A stretch of 64,000 bases of DNA from Breoghania sp037026715. GTDB lineage: Bacteria > Pseudomonadota > Alphaproteobacteria > Rhizobiales > Stappiaceae. Below, one piece after another: positions 36,625 to 44,957 of the stretch. The notes under the pieces are model-generated. The model saw nothing but the letters and a program-made list of their open reading frames with translations, had not been told where the DNA came from and did not search any database. Each line of letters opens with the position of its first letter. The stretch's first letter is position 1. Made by a program: the position numbers and the translations under genes. The stretch covers positions 620,001 through 684,000 of the forward strand of contig NZ_JBANCG010000001.1 of NCBI RefSeq assembly GCF_037026715.1, written 5' to 3'.

Positions 36625-38343
36625 ATGTTGTCTGGACATTTCATCAAGGAGAATATCAACGAGGCGGCGCTTGTTCCCGCGCTCCTGAGCTCGATCCATC
36701 AGGGCATCGTCCTGATGGACGCTGACCTTAATCTGCTGGTGTTCAGCCGGCGGGCGAAGGATCTGCTCGATCTGCCGGAAAGCGTATTCGAGGGCGATCC
36801 CAACCTCGCCGATCTCATCCGCTATTTCGCCGAGCGTGGAGACTATGGCCCCGGCGACGTGGAGGACTTCGTCTCGGGCATCACCATCGCTGCCCGGGCG
36901 CAGGGGGACGTGGCCTTCGACCGGTCGCTGCCCGACGGGCGGTTGCTGAAGGTCCAGGTCACGCCGCTGCCCGACGGCGGGCAGGTGGCGATCTATTCCG
37001 ACATCACGCAATTCCGGGCGGTCGAGACACGGCTGGAGGAAAAGCAGGACCGGCTGGTGAAGACACTACGCAGCCGCTCACGCGAGCTTGAGGAAAGCCG
37101 CGATCTGCTTTCCTCCGCCGTGGACGCCATTCCCGACGCTCTGGTGATGGTCGACGGCGCGGGATGCCTGACGCTTGCCAACTCCAACATGAAGCGCCTT
37201 CATCCCGGGATCGAGGCGTATCTGGACGGCCGGGCACACCTGAAGGAGGCGTTCGCCTTTGAATGGGGCGAGGCGAAGGACCTGGACGATTTCATCCAGC
37301 AGATCACGGCGGAAAGCGACCACCGCATGTTCGACCGCTGGTTTCGCATCCAGGTCTCGTCGATTCCGACCGGCGGACATGTCGTCGTCTTCTCCGACGT
37401 CTCCGACTTCAAGGAGCAGAACAAGAAGCTGCGCGCCCATGCCGACCAACTGGTGAAGCACCTTCGCAAGGAAAAGCGGCTCAACGAGATGCAGCGGCAG
37501 TTCGTGTCGATGGCCTCGCACGAGTTCCGCACGCCGCTGGCGATCATCGACGGCGCGGCCCAGCGGCTCAAGCGCCGCTTCGACCGGTTGCAGCCGGAGG
37601 AGGTGGTCGAGCGGCTCGATAACATGCGCGAGGCGGTCAGGCGGATAAATTACCTGATCGAGCGCTTCATCGATTTCTCCGTCTCGCAGGACGGCGTGCT
37701 GGAAATCTCGCCCCAGCCGCAGCCGCTCCTGCCGATCGTGCAGGCGGTGTGCAACCAGCAGCACCAGGGCAACCGAAGCCACGAGATCGTGCTCAACGAG
37801 AGCATCGGCGACCTGGTCATCAACATCGACCGGCGGATGATCGAGCAGTGTCTGGTGAACGTCGTCGGCAACGCCATCAAGTATTCGCCGGGCAAGGACA
37901 GGGTGGAGGTCGATGTGCGGGTGGAGAACAATTTCGCCTGCATCGAGGTGACCGATTTCGGGGTCGGGATACCGAAAGCCGAGATCAAGAAGGTGTTTGG
38001 CCGCTTCTACCGCGCCTCCACTTCCAGCGGCATTCCGGGCACGGGGATCGGTCTCAACCTCACCGAGATGATCATCGTGCGCCACAAGGGGCGGATGTCG
38101 ATCTCGAGCGAGGAGGGCAAGGGAACAGTCGTATCCATCCGGCTGCCGCTCGACCTGCCGGTCGATCCGGCCCTCGACAGACCGCCTGCGACGGATGGCG
38201 GCGGCGGTGACGAACAACGCCGGCAGGGGGAGAGCGAGGCGGAAACCGGTGCGTGCGGCAGCACGCTTGCCGCGATGCGGGCGGATGCGGCCGAGATCCG
38301 GCTGCAGGATAACGAAGAACCGATAGGGAGGGCGGAGCGATGA
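36625..38343 (+). CDS. Soluble PAS-domain sensor histidine kinase
   Basis: A 572-residue cytoplasmic kinase without transmembrane helices. Two PAS-like modules (about 20-135, with SSIHQGIVLMDADLNLLVFSRRAKDLLDLP, and 155-275) precede a coiled coil and the H-box FVSMASHEFRTPLAIIDG (phospho-His299). ATPase motifs are VVGNAIKYSP, VTDFGVGIPKAEI and SSGIPGTGIGLNLTEMIIVRH. A roughly 60-residue hydrophilic tail follows. It overlaps the response regulator gene by 4 bases, so the two are a pair. The signal sensed by PAS is unknown. Confidence 0.92.
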   Translation: MLSGHFIKENINEAALVPALLSSIHQGIVLMDADLNLLVFSRRAKDLLDLPESVFEGDPNLADLIRYFAERGDYGPGDVEDFVSGITIAARAQGDVAFDRSLPDGRLLKVQVTPLPDGGQVAIYSDITQFRAVETRLEEKQDRLVKTLRSRSRELEESRDLLSSAVDAIPDALVMVDGAGCLTLANSNMKRLHPGIEAYLDGRAHLKEAFAFEWGEAKDLDDFIQQITAESDHRMFDRWFRIQVSSIPTGGHVVVFSDVSDFKEQNKKLRAHADQLVKHLRKEKRLNEMQRQFVSMASHEFRTPLAIIDGAAQRLKRRFDRLQPEEVVERLDNMREAVRRINYLIERFIDFSVSQDGVLEISPQPQPLLPIVQAVCNQQHQGNRSHEIVLNESIGDLVINIDRRMIEQCLVNVVGNAIKYSPGKDRVEVDVRVENNFACIEVTDFGVGIPKAEIKKVFGRFYRASTSSGIPGTGIGLNLTEMIIVRHKGRMSISSEEGKGTVVSIRLPLDLPVDPALDRPPATDGGGGDEQRRQGESEAETGACGSTLAAMRADAAEIRLQDNEEPIGRAER

Positions 38344-39290
38344 TGCAAAGCGACGATCGGGACCAGCGGCGCGGCATGCGCGCCAACGACCATGACGAAA
38401 CGCAAGGCAAGGATGCCCCGGCCATGAAACCCGCCATGAACAAGGACATCAACATCCTTTGCGTCGAGGACGAGGAACTGCTGCTTGGCGATCTGGTGGG
38501 CGAACTGGAGGATGCCGGCTACGGGGTCAGCGCCGCGCGCAACGGCCGCGAGGCACTGGATATGCTGCAGACCCTGCAGCCCGACCTGATCCTGTGCGAC
38601 GTGATGATGCCGGAGATGGACGGGCCGACGCTGCTGAAGGTCATCCGGCAGAAGATCCCCGCACTCGACCAGGTGCCGTTCATCTTCCTGACGGCGCGTT
38701 CCGCGCGCGAGGACGTGATCAGCGGCCGCAAGCTCGGGGCGGACGACTACCTGACCAAGCCGATCGACTACGACATGCTGCTGGCGACCATCGAGACGCG
38801 GATCGCCGGCGTGCGGCGCATGGCGGAGCATTCCCGCCAGCAACTGATGAAGCTCTACAAGGCCTACAAGGAGACGCAGAAGGAGAAACCTCCGATCCAG
38901 GTCGCGATCGTCACCTCCAACACCAAGGCGATCGCGCCGATCAGCTCGGCGCTGAACGAGGTCGGCTGCACGGTGACGCTGATTGCGGAGGATACGCTGC
39001 ACGCGGACACCTTCGCCAAGCACAGCTACGACGTGAGCTTCCTGGTCTATTCCAAGAAGGTGCACTACCTGCTGCAATATCTGGAGAATTCTGCTCATCG
39101 GAACAAGGCGTCGCGGCTTGTCGTGCTGGTGCCGCCGGGCATCAACGACAACACCCTGGAGGCGCTGAGGGAACTGGGGGTGGACGGCTGCATCCAGTTC
39201 CCGTTCCGGCCCGTGGAGATCTTCAAGGTGATCATGGACAAGCTCGCCCAGCGCCCGGGAGCGATGGGGCTCAAGGCGATTCACGGCTAG
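38340..39290 (+). CDS. Response regulator with a second, degenerate receiver domain
   Basis: A 316-residue regulator. Residues about 37-155 form a normal receiver: INILCVEDEELLLGDL, phospho-acceptor Asp87 in LILCDVMMPEMDG, and YLTKPIDYDMLLATI. After a helical linker, residues about 185-305 look like a second receiver, IQVAIVTSNTKAIAPISSALNEVG, with FLVYSKK at the position expected for the phospho-Asp segment and CIQFPFRP where the Lys motif would be. There is no DNA-binding domain. It probably acts through protein contacts with the cognate kinase upstream. Confidence 0.85.
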   Translation: MMQSDDRDQRRGMRANDHDETQGKDAPAMKPAMNKDINILCVEDEELLLGDLVGELEDAGYGVSAARNGREALDMLQTLQPDLILCDVMMPEMDGPTLLKVIRQKIPALDQVPFIFLTARSAREDVISGRKLGADDYLTKPIDYDMLLATIETRIAGVRRMAEHSRQQLMKLYKAYKETQKEKPPIQVAIVTSNTKAIAPISSALNEVGCTVTLIAEDTLHADTFAKHSYDVSFLVYSKKVHYLLQYLENSAHRNKASRLVVLVPPGINDNTLEALRELGVDGCIQFPFRPVEIFKVIMDKLAQRPGAMGLKAIHG

Positions 39291-39307
39291 CGGGACGCAA
39301 GCCATCG

Positions 39308-39580
39308 ATCCTGAGAGTCCGGGCTGAAAATGGCAGTTGGTTCTGTGCGCCTTCATACGTCTCCACCGTCATCACCCGGCGAAGTCCGGGCGATCCAGCG
39401 CGTGCCCGGAATGCTGCGGCTGGTGATGGATTGCCCGGACGGAGCCTGTGCCCGCGAAAGCGGGTGCCAGGCAATGACGGTGGAGGGGCATAAGGGGAAT
39501 AGCCGAAAGCGCCTAGCCTGATACTATTTGCCGGCCAGGCTTCGAGGAGGCCTGACAAGGCTGTCTCGAAGGGTAGGCCG
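39308..39580. repeat. Family B element inserted in family C
   Basis: A family C remnant ATCCTGAG (39308-39315) is followed by a family B element (39316 to about 39542, with GCCCGCGAAAGCGGGTGCC) and then the right part of C, CGAGGAGGCCTGACAAGGC and TGTCTCGAAGGGTAGGCC. The junctions match those at 46163-46560. No gene lies in 39291-39624. Confidence 0.82.
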
Positions 39581-39624
39581 CAGCACGTAAACCCGCGACC
39601 CGTTTCCGTTTGAGGGAAAACGAT

Positions 39625-40416
39625 CTACACGAAGGCCGCCGCGCCCCGCGCCACGACGTAGAGGCCGACGCAGATCACCACGGCGGAAAAGACGCGAGTG
39701 AGCGCGCGCTTGCCTGCACCTGTGCGTCCATTGCCCATGCGGCCGGCCGCCCAGGTGCCGAGAATGCCGCCGGCGATGCCGCCTGCGATGAATTCGGCCG
39801 CCAGCACCCAGTCGACCAGCCCGGAAAGCGCGTAGTTGGACGCCGTCGTCAGCCCGAAGGTGGTGACGGCGACGAGCGAGGAGCCGACCGCGTTGAGCAT
39901 CGGCATGGCGGTCGCCGCGATCAGGCCCGGCACGATGAGAAAGCCGCCGCCGATGCCGAAGAAGCCGGACAGCAGGCCGACGCCGAAACCGGTGATCAGG
40001 AGGCGCGGCAGCAGGCGGCGGGCGGAGGCGCTGTCGAGGTGGACATTCGCGTCGTCCCGACCCTCCGGCCGGCGCAGCATCGCGATGCCGACGACGATCA
40101 TGATCACGCCGAAGAGCGCGAGCAGCCTGTCGCCATCGATCGCCTTGCCGAGGGTGGAGCCGGCCGCAGCACCTACGAGCCCGCTTGCCGCGAAGACCAG
40201 CGCGCAGGGCCATTTCACCGTGCCGGCGCGGGCATGGCCGGCAAGGCCGGCTGCGGCGTTGACCGCGACCGCGAGCGCGCTGGTGCCAATGGCGATGTGG
40301 GGGGCGGGAACGCCGACGACATAGACCAGCAGCGGCACGGCAAGTACCGAACCGCCGCCGCCGATGAGCCCGAGCGACAGGCCGACGAGGGCGCCGCTCG
40401 CAAGCGCTGCGATCAT
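39625..40416 (-). CDS. TauE/SafE-family sulfite/sulfur-compound exporter
   Basis: A 263-residue membrane protein with about eight helices. The two TauE/SafE repeats are visible as SGALVGLSLGLIGGGGSVLAVPLLVYVVG and ITGFGVGLLSGFFGIGGGFLIVPGLI. The family moves sulfite, sulfoacetate or related anions. It overlaps the rhodanese-DUF2892 gene by 4 bases and lies in a leftward operon with bigR, so sulfite or thiosulfate made during sulfide oxidation is a plausible substrate. The frame extends far upstream, but the ATG at 40416 starts the first helix. Confidence 0.9.
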   Translation of the reverse strand: MIAALASGALVGLSLGLIGGGGSVLAVPLLVYVVGVPAPHIAIGTSALAVAVNAAAGLAGHARAGTVKWPCALVFAASGLVGAAAGSTLGKAIDGDRLLALFGVIMIVVGIAMLRRPEGRDDANVHLDSASARRLLPRLLITGFGVGLLSGFFGIGGGFLIVPGLIAATAMPMLNAVGSSLVAVTTFGLTTASNYALSGLVDWVLAAEFIAGGIAGGILGTWAAGRMGNGRTGAGKRALTRVFSAVVICVGLYVVARGAAAFV

Positions 40417-40970
40417 CCGAACTGGCCGATGCCGGTGGCGCCGGGCAGGCGCGGCTTGTTGCGGTTCCACGGCATCAACGAGACGAAGAAGGCCATCGGG
40501 CAGAAGTTGGTTGCGCCCGAGAACAGAAGGCCGCAGCCGACGAGAAGCGACAGCAGGTGCCAGGCAGGCGCCACGTAGGTGCCGAGCACGAAGCCGGCGA
40601 TGGCGAGAACGCCGGCCGTCATCAGCGCCTGACGCAGGATGGAGACGGGCTTGCGTTCCTGGCGCTCCACCGGCAGGCCGGCGCGTTTCCAGGCGCTGAG
40701 GCCTCCTTCCAGCACATAGGCCTCGCCATCGGCGCAGGCGGCGAGCAGCGGGCTGTTGGCATTGGTGCGCGCGCCGGAGGCGCACAGGAAGATGACCTTG
40801 CCGGACGCGCTCTTCACCGACCCGGCCTCGCCCATCGTCGACATCGGCGAGAGCTGCGAGCCGGGGATGCGTTCGCGGTCGAACTCGCATTGCTCGCGCA
40901 CGTCGACCAGCAGCGCGCCGGCCTGTGCCAGATTGTGCGCCGCGCGGGCGTCGATCGATTTCAGGCTCAT
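40413..40970 (-). CDS. Rhodanese fused to a DUF2892 membrane domain
   Basis: A 185-residue protein. Residues 1-105 are a rhodanese with DVREQCEFDRERIPGS and the catalytic Cys in VIFLCASGARTNANS. Residues about 108-170 hold two helices of the DUF2892 (YgaP C-terminal) type, with GVLAIAGFVLGTYVAPAWH and LVGCGLLFSGATNFCPMAFFVSLMPWN. This is the YgaP-like architecture of an inner-membrane sulfurtransferase. It lies between bigR and tauE in the sulfide operon. Confidence 0.92.
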   Translation of the reverse strand: MSLKSIDARAAHNLAQAGALLVDVREQCEFDRERIPGSQLSPMSTMGEAGSVKSASGKVIFLCASGARTNANSPLLAACADGEAYVLEGGLSAWKRAGLPVERQERKPVSILRQALMTAGVLAIAGFVLGTYVAPAWHLLSLLVGCGLLFSGATNFCPMAFFVSLMPWNRNKPRLPGATGIGQFG

Positions 40971-41043
40971 GATCGGATCCTCATTTCAACGGCGCGCCCG
41001 GTTCGGGAGAGGGCGCGGAACAATTCCGGGTCGTTGCGTGTTG

Positions 41044-41361
41044 TCAGGCCTCGCAGAACACGTCCTTCAGCAGCACCAGGATGCGCTCGGCGGCCGGGTT
41101 CTCGATGCGGTAGTAGAGCGTCTGGCCGTCGCGGCGGAACGTGACGAGCCCCTCGGCGCGCATCTTGGCCAGATGCTGGGAAAGCGCCGACTGGCCGAGC
41201 CCCACCGCCTTCGACAGCGCGGTGACCGATGCCTCGCTTTGGGCGAGCTCGCACAGGATCTGCAACCGGCTTTCGCTGGCCAGCAGTTTCAACAGGCGGG
41301 CGGCATCGCCGGCACGCGCGGAAAGGTCAGCCGGATCGCTCAACGGACGCATCGCTCCCAT
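41044..41361 (-). CDS. bigR: ArsR-family sulfide/persulfide-sensing repressor (BigR/SqrR type)
   Basis: A winged-helix ArsR-family repressor of about 105 residues. The recognition region is KAVGLGQSALSQHLAKMRAEGLVTFRRDGQTLYYRI. Two cysteines sit where BigR/SqrR form a di- or tetrasulfide on contact with persulfide: LQILCELAQ and the C-terminal VFCEA. The ATG at 41361 is preferred over 41400, which falls inside the probable operator; 41352 (after GAGGATGGGAG) is also possible. It would repress itself, the following two genes and the divergent dioxygenase. Confidence 0.88.
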   Translation of the reverse strand: MGAMRPLSDPADLSARAGDAARLLKLLASESRLQILCELAQSEASVTALSKAVGLGQSALSQHLAKMRAEGLVTFRRDGQTLYYRIENPAAERILVLLKDVFCEA

Positions 41362-41374
41362 CCTCGACGGAGTG

Positions 41375-41420
41375 ATATGTATATTAGATGTTGCTAACAT
41401 TAGAATGTATGAATATATTT
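41375..41420. promoter_or_regulatory. Divergent promoter/operator of the bigR-persulfide dioxygenase region
   Basis: An AT-rich island between divergent genes. It contains the perfect dyad ATGTT-GCT-AACAT (41388-41400) inside an ATATTAG...GAATGTATGAATATAT context. Its position overlapping likely promoter boxes for both directions suits a repressor site. The assignment to BigR is inferred from adjacency. Confidence 0.55.
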
Positions 41421-41522
41421 GTCAAGAACGAGCATGCCCTGCTGCCGAATGCGCGACCTGCCGGGGCACGCATCGGACCGGCACGCATCGGACCGGGGGG
41501 CAGGAAACGTGAGGAGAGAACG

Positions 41523-42401
41523 ATGACCACCGCCGACATCGCCCCTGATATTCAGGCCTTTTTCGACGAGCCGACGAACACGGTGAGCTATCTCGTGGCC
41601 GATCCGGAAACCCGCAAGGCGGCCGTGATCGATCCGGTTCTCGACTACGATCACAAGTCCGGCAAGGCCTCGACGAAATCCGCCGACGCGATCCTGAATG
41701 CGGCGTCCGAGCGGGGGCTCTCGATCGTCTGGGTGCTGGAGACGCACGCCCATGCAGATCATCTCTCGGGCGCGCCCTACATCAAGCTCAAGACCGGCGC
41801 GCCGGTCGCCATCGGCGAGCGCATCCGCGAGGTTCAGAAAATCTTCCGCCCCGTCTTCAACGCCGAGGACGTTTCCGGCGACGGGTCGGAATTCGATCAT
41901 CTGTTTAAGGACGGCGAGGTCTTCGAGATCGGCGCGCTGAAGGGCGAGGTGATCGCGACGCCGGGGCACACGCCGGCCTGCATTTCCTACCGGATTGGCG
42001 ATGCGGTGTTCGTCGGCGACACGCTGTTCATGCCGGATTACGGCACCGCGCGGGCGGATTTTCCCGGCGGCGACGCGCGCCAGCTCTACCGCTCGATCCA
42101 CAAGCTTCTGAGCCTGCCGGAGGAGACGCGGCTCTTCATGTGCCACGACTACAAGGCGCCGGGGCGCGACGACTACGCCTGGGAGACGACGGTCGGCGAG
42201 GAGAAGGCGCGCAACGTCCACGTGGGCGGTGGCAAGAGCGAGGACGACTACGTCGCCATGCGCGAGGCGCGCGATGCCACGCTCGCCGCGCCGAACCTGT
42301 TGATGCCGTCCATCCAGGTGAACATGCGCGCCGGCAAGCTGCCGCCCGCGGAGGCCAACGGCGTGACGTATCTCAAGGTGCCCGTAAAGCTGGCAGGGTG
42401 A
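41523..42401 (+). CDS. blh: Metallo-beta-lactamase-fold persulfide dioxygenase (Blh/ETHE1-like)
   Basis: A 292-residue MBL-fold enzyme that oxidises glutathione persulfide to sulfite. The metal motif is ETHAHADHLSGAPYIK, followed by VIATPGHTPACISYRIGDAVFVGDTLFMPDYGTARADFPGG and LFMCHDYKAPG. The last two give the remaining iron ligands. The mono-iron (ETHE1-like) rather than di-zinc type is suggested by the sequence context. It is divergent from bigR, which is the classic arrangement in rhizobia. ATG at 41523 follows GAGGAGAGAACG. Confidence 0.92.
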   Translation: MTTADIAPDIQAFFDEPTNTVSYLVADPETRKAAVIDPVLDYDHKSGKASTKSADAILNAASERGLSIVWVLETHAHADHLSGAPYIKLKTGAPVAIGERIREVQKIFRPVFNAEDVSGDGSEFDHLFKDGEVFEIGALKGEVIATPGHTPACISYRIGDAVFVGDTLFMPDYGTARADFPGGDARQLYRSIHKLLSLPEETRLFMCHDYKAPGRDDYAWETTVGEEKARNVHVGGGKSEDDYVAMREARDATLAAPNLLMPSIQVNMRAGKLPPAEANGVTYLKVPVKLAG

Positions 42402-42429
42402 AGCTGGCAGGGTGAGGGGGCGAGGGGCA

Positions 42430-42643
42430 TTGCGATCTCTCCGCCGTCATCCTCCGGCTCTGTCCGGGGGATCCAGCGCTCTCCGCGCGTGCTGTGCCCG
42501 GCGATGGATTGCCCGGACTGCGCCGGGCAATGACGGTGGAGGCATTGGCGCAAGGCGGGATGTGATTGAAATCGTTATAGAAGTGACCTCACATGCCCGC
42601 CCCACACTCGGTTGTCATCCCCGCCTGCGCGGGGATGACACCG
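42430..42643. repeat. Family B core and a family D arm
   Basis: 42430-42545 resembles the B core (GTCATCCTCCGGCTCTGTCC through GGATTGCCCGGACTGCGCC). 42613-42643 is a D arm, TTGTCATCCCCGCCTGCGCG then GGGATGACA. The whole 42402-42938 gap has no gene. Confidence 0.75.
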
Positions 42644-42808
42644 AGGGAGAGGCGCCAGTGCCGGGCAATGACGATGGACAGTTCAGAGACAACTGGCTCC
42701 ACCCCTCCCTGTAATCATCTTTCCTGACCAAACGTCACCTTCTCCTCTTGCAGTTCCCGTCGCACTGGGCTTTCCTCGCCTCACGAAACGAGCCCGCGTA
42801 CCGGGCCG

Positions 42809-42857
42809 AGAGCGTTTTCCGTTCAGACGGGATCGTCTGAACGAAAAGAAACCGCTC
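42809..42857. repeat. Family E2 palindrome
   Basis: GTTCAGACG-GGAT-CGTCTGAAC inside outer GAGCG/CGCTC arms. A related perfect palindrome, TATCGTTCAGACG with CGTCTGAACGATA, is at 55810-55837, and a more diverged one at 47517-47567. Confidence 0.85.
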
Positions 42858-42868
42858 CAGATCAATAG

Positions 42869-42919
42869 CTCGAGCATATCCCGATCAGATTGGTTCAATC
42901 TGATCGGGATATGCTCGAG
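42869..42919. repeat. Family E perfect palindrome upstream of mccA
   Basis: Arms of 23 bp, CTCGAGCATATCCCGATCAGATT and its exact inverse, around the loop GGTTC. It ends 19 bp before the mccA start, so it would fold in the mRNA leader. A diverged relative is at 55728-55786. Confidence 0.93.
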
Positions 42920-42938
42920 GGAAACGTTCAGGGGACAC

Positions 42939-44891
42939 ATGCTGACATCGCTGCTGATCGCCAACCGGGGTGAGATCGCCTGCCGGATCATCAGGACCGC
43001 CCGCCGCATGGGGCTGGGCACCATCGCGGTCTACTCCGAGGCCGACAGGGACGCGCTGCATGTGCGGCTCGCCGACGAGGCGGTGGCGATCGGGCCGGCG
43101 CCGGCCTCCGAATCCTATCTCGATATCGAGAAGATCCTTGGCGCCGCGCGGCAGACCCATGCCGAGGCGATCCATCCGGGCTACGGTTTCCTGTCGGAGA
43201 ACGCCGCATTCGCGGAAGCCTGCGAGCGGGCGGGCATCGTCTTCGTCGGGCCTCCGGCCTCCGCCATCCGCGCCATGGGGCTCAAGGACGGCGCCAAGGC
43301 GCTGATGGAGAAGGCCGGCGTGCCGGTGGTGCCGGGCTATCACGGCGATTTGCAGGACCCGACCTTCCTGCGCCAGAAGGCCTACGAGATCGGCTATCCG
43401 GTGCTGATCAAGGCGGTGGCGGGCGGCGGCGGCAAGGGCATGCGCCGCGTCGACAAGGCCATCGAGTTCGACGACGCGCTGCAATCGGCCATGCGCGAGG
43501 CCCAGAACGCCTTCGGCGATCCGCGCGTGCTGATCGAGAAATTCGTCACCAATCCCCGCCATGTCGAGATCCAGGTCTTCGCCGATGGGCACGGCAATGC
43601 CGTGCATCTGTTCGAGCGCGACTGCTCGGCCCAGCGCCGCCACCAGAAGGTGATCGAGGAAGCGCCGGCGCCTGGCATGAGCGAGGAGGTGCGCAAGGCG
43701 ATGGGCGATGCGGCGGTGGCGGCTGCGTTGGCCGTCGGCTATGTCGGCGCCGGCACGGTGGAATTCATCGCCGACGGATCGAAGGGCCTGAGGGCTGACG
43801 GCTTCTGGTTCATGGAAATGAACACGCGGCTCCAGGTCGAGCATCCGGTGACCGAGTTCGTCACCGGCACCGATCTCGTCGAATGGCAGATCCGCGTCGC
43901 CTCGGGTGAGGTGCTGCCGATGGAACAGGCGCAACTTACGCTTTCCGGCCACGCGGTTGAGGTTCGCCTTTATGCGGAGGATCCGGACAACGGCTTCCTG
44001 CCATCGACCGGCAAGCTCGACCTGTTGCGACTGCCGGACGGCGAGGGCGTCCGCGTCGATACGGGCGTGGAGGAGGGGGCGGAGGTCTCGCCCTTCTACG
44101 ATCCGATGATCGCCAAGGTGATCGCCCATGGCGCGACGCGCGCGGAGGCGTTCGACCGGCTGGCCGGCGCGCTTGCGCAAACCGCGGTTGCCGGCCCGCG
44201 TTGCAATCTCGCCTTTCTGCGCGCGCTGGTCGATCACCCGGCCGTGCGCGCAGGCGGGTTCGATACCGGGCTGATCGACCGCGAGATCGCGACGCTGACG
44301 GGCGGCGGGGTTTCCGAAGCCGCGGTTGAGGCGGCGCTGTCGGCGCTGCTGGCGCCCGAAGTCGATGAGCCCGATGCGGGCGGATGGCTTGATCCGTGGT
44401 CGGTGCGCGATGCGTTCCAGCTATCCGGCGACCGGGATGTGGGCGTGCGGGTCGTGGTCGACGGCGAGGAGCGCGAGATGCGGATGCGCTGGCACCAAGG
44501 CGTCCCGGAGCGTGCGGATACAGCCGGGGCGGACGTGGCGCGGGTTGCCGGTGGCGTCGTTGCGCTGGAAGGCGGGCGGGCGGTCAAGGTCGCGCTCGCA
44601 GACAGCCTGCTGCGCGAGGCCGAGGACGACAGCGGCCATGGTGCCGTCACCGCGCCGATGCACGGCAAGGTCATCGCCGTCTTCGTGGAGGAAGGCGCGG
44701 AGGTTTCGCGCGGCGACCGGCTGTTCATCGTGGAGGCGATGAAGATGGAACACGCGGTGACCGCCCCGCGCGACGGACGGGTGGAGCGGGTCTCCGCCAG
44801 CGAGGGCGACCAGGTGGAGCAGGGGGCGGCGGTCGTCGTTCTGGAGGAGACGGTGACGGAAGCCGGCGGGGCGCAATCTGACGTTGCGTGA
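42939..44891 (+). CDS. mccA: 3-Methylcrotonyl-CoA carboxylase alpha chain (biotin carboxylase and carrier)
   Basis: A 650-residue protein with biotin carboxylase domain (1-445; MLTSLLIANRGEIACRII, VAGGGGKGMRRVDKA, MEMNTRLQVEHPVTEFVTG), a variable linker, and a C-terminal biotinyl domain with EAMKMEHAV (biotinyl Lys near 602). AGGGGAC precedes the ATG. Pairing with the MCC beta gene is inferred because pccA is accounted for elsewhere and the linker differs from PCC. A perfect 51-bp palindrome sits in its leader. Hydratase (liuC) and lyase (hmgL) genes do not follow. Confidence 0.9.
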   Translation: MLTSLLIANRGEIACRIIRTARRMGLGTIAVYSEADRDALHVRLADEAVAIGPAPASESYLDIEKILGAARQTHAEAIHPGYGFLSENAAFAEACERAGIVFVGPPASAIRAMGLKDGAKALMEKAGVPVVPGYHGDLQDPTFLRQKAYEIGYPVLIKAVAGGGGKGMRRVDKAIEFDDALQSAMREAQNAFGDPRVLIEKFVTNPRHVEIQVFADGHGNAVHLFERDCSAQRRHQKVIEEAPAPGMSEEVRKAMGDAAVAAALAVGYVGAGTVEFIADGSKGLRADGFWFMEMNTRLQVEHPVTEFVTGTDLVEWQIRVASGEVLPMEQAQLTLSGHAVEVRLYAEDPDNGFLPSTGKLDLLRLPDGEGVRVDTGVEEGAEVSPFYDPMIAKVIAHGATRAEAFDRLAGALAQTAVAGPRCNLAFLRALVDHPAVRAGGFDTGLIDREIATLTGGGVSEAAVEAALSALLAPEVDEPDAGGWLDPWSVRDAFQLSGDRDVGVRVVVDGEEREMRMRWHQGVPERADTAGADVARVAGGVVALEGGRAVKVALADSLLREAEDDSGHGAVTAPMHGKVIAVFVEEGAEVSRGDRLFIVEAMKMEHAVTAPRDGRVERVSASEGDQVEQGAAVVVLEETVTEAGGAQSDVA

Positions 44892-44957
44892 TGCGCATCA
44901 CGGCAGCCTGCGGCCGGATGGCGCAAAGGATCCCCGTCCAAGCGATCGAGGTCGATC

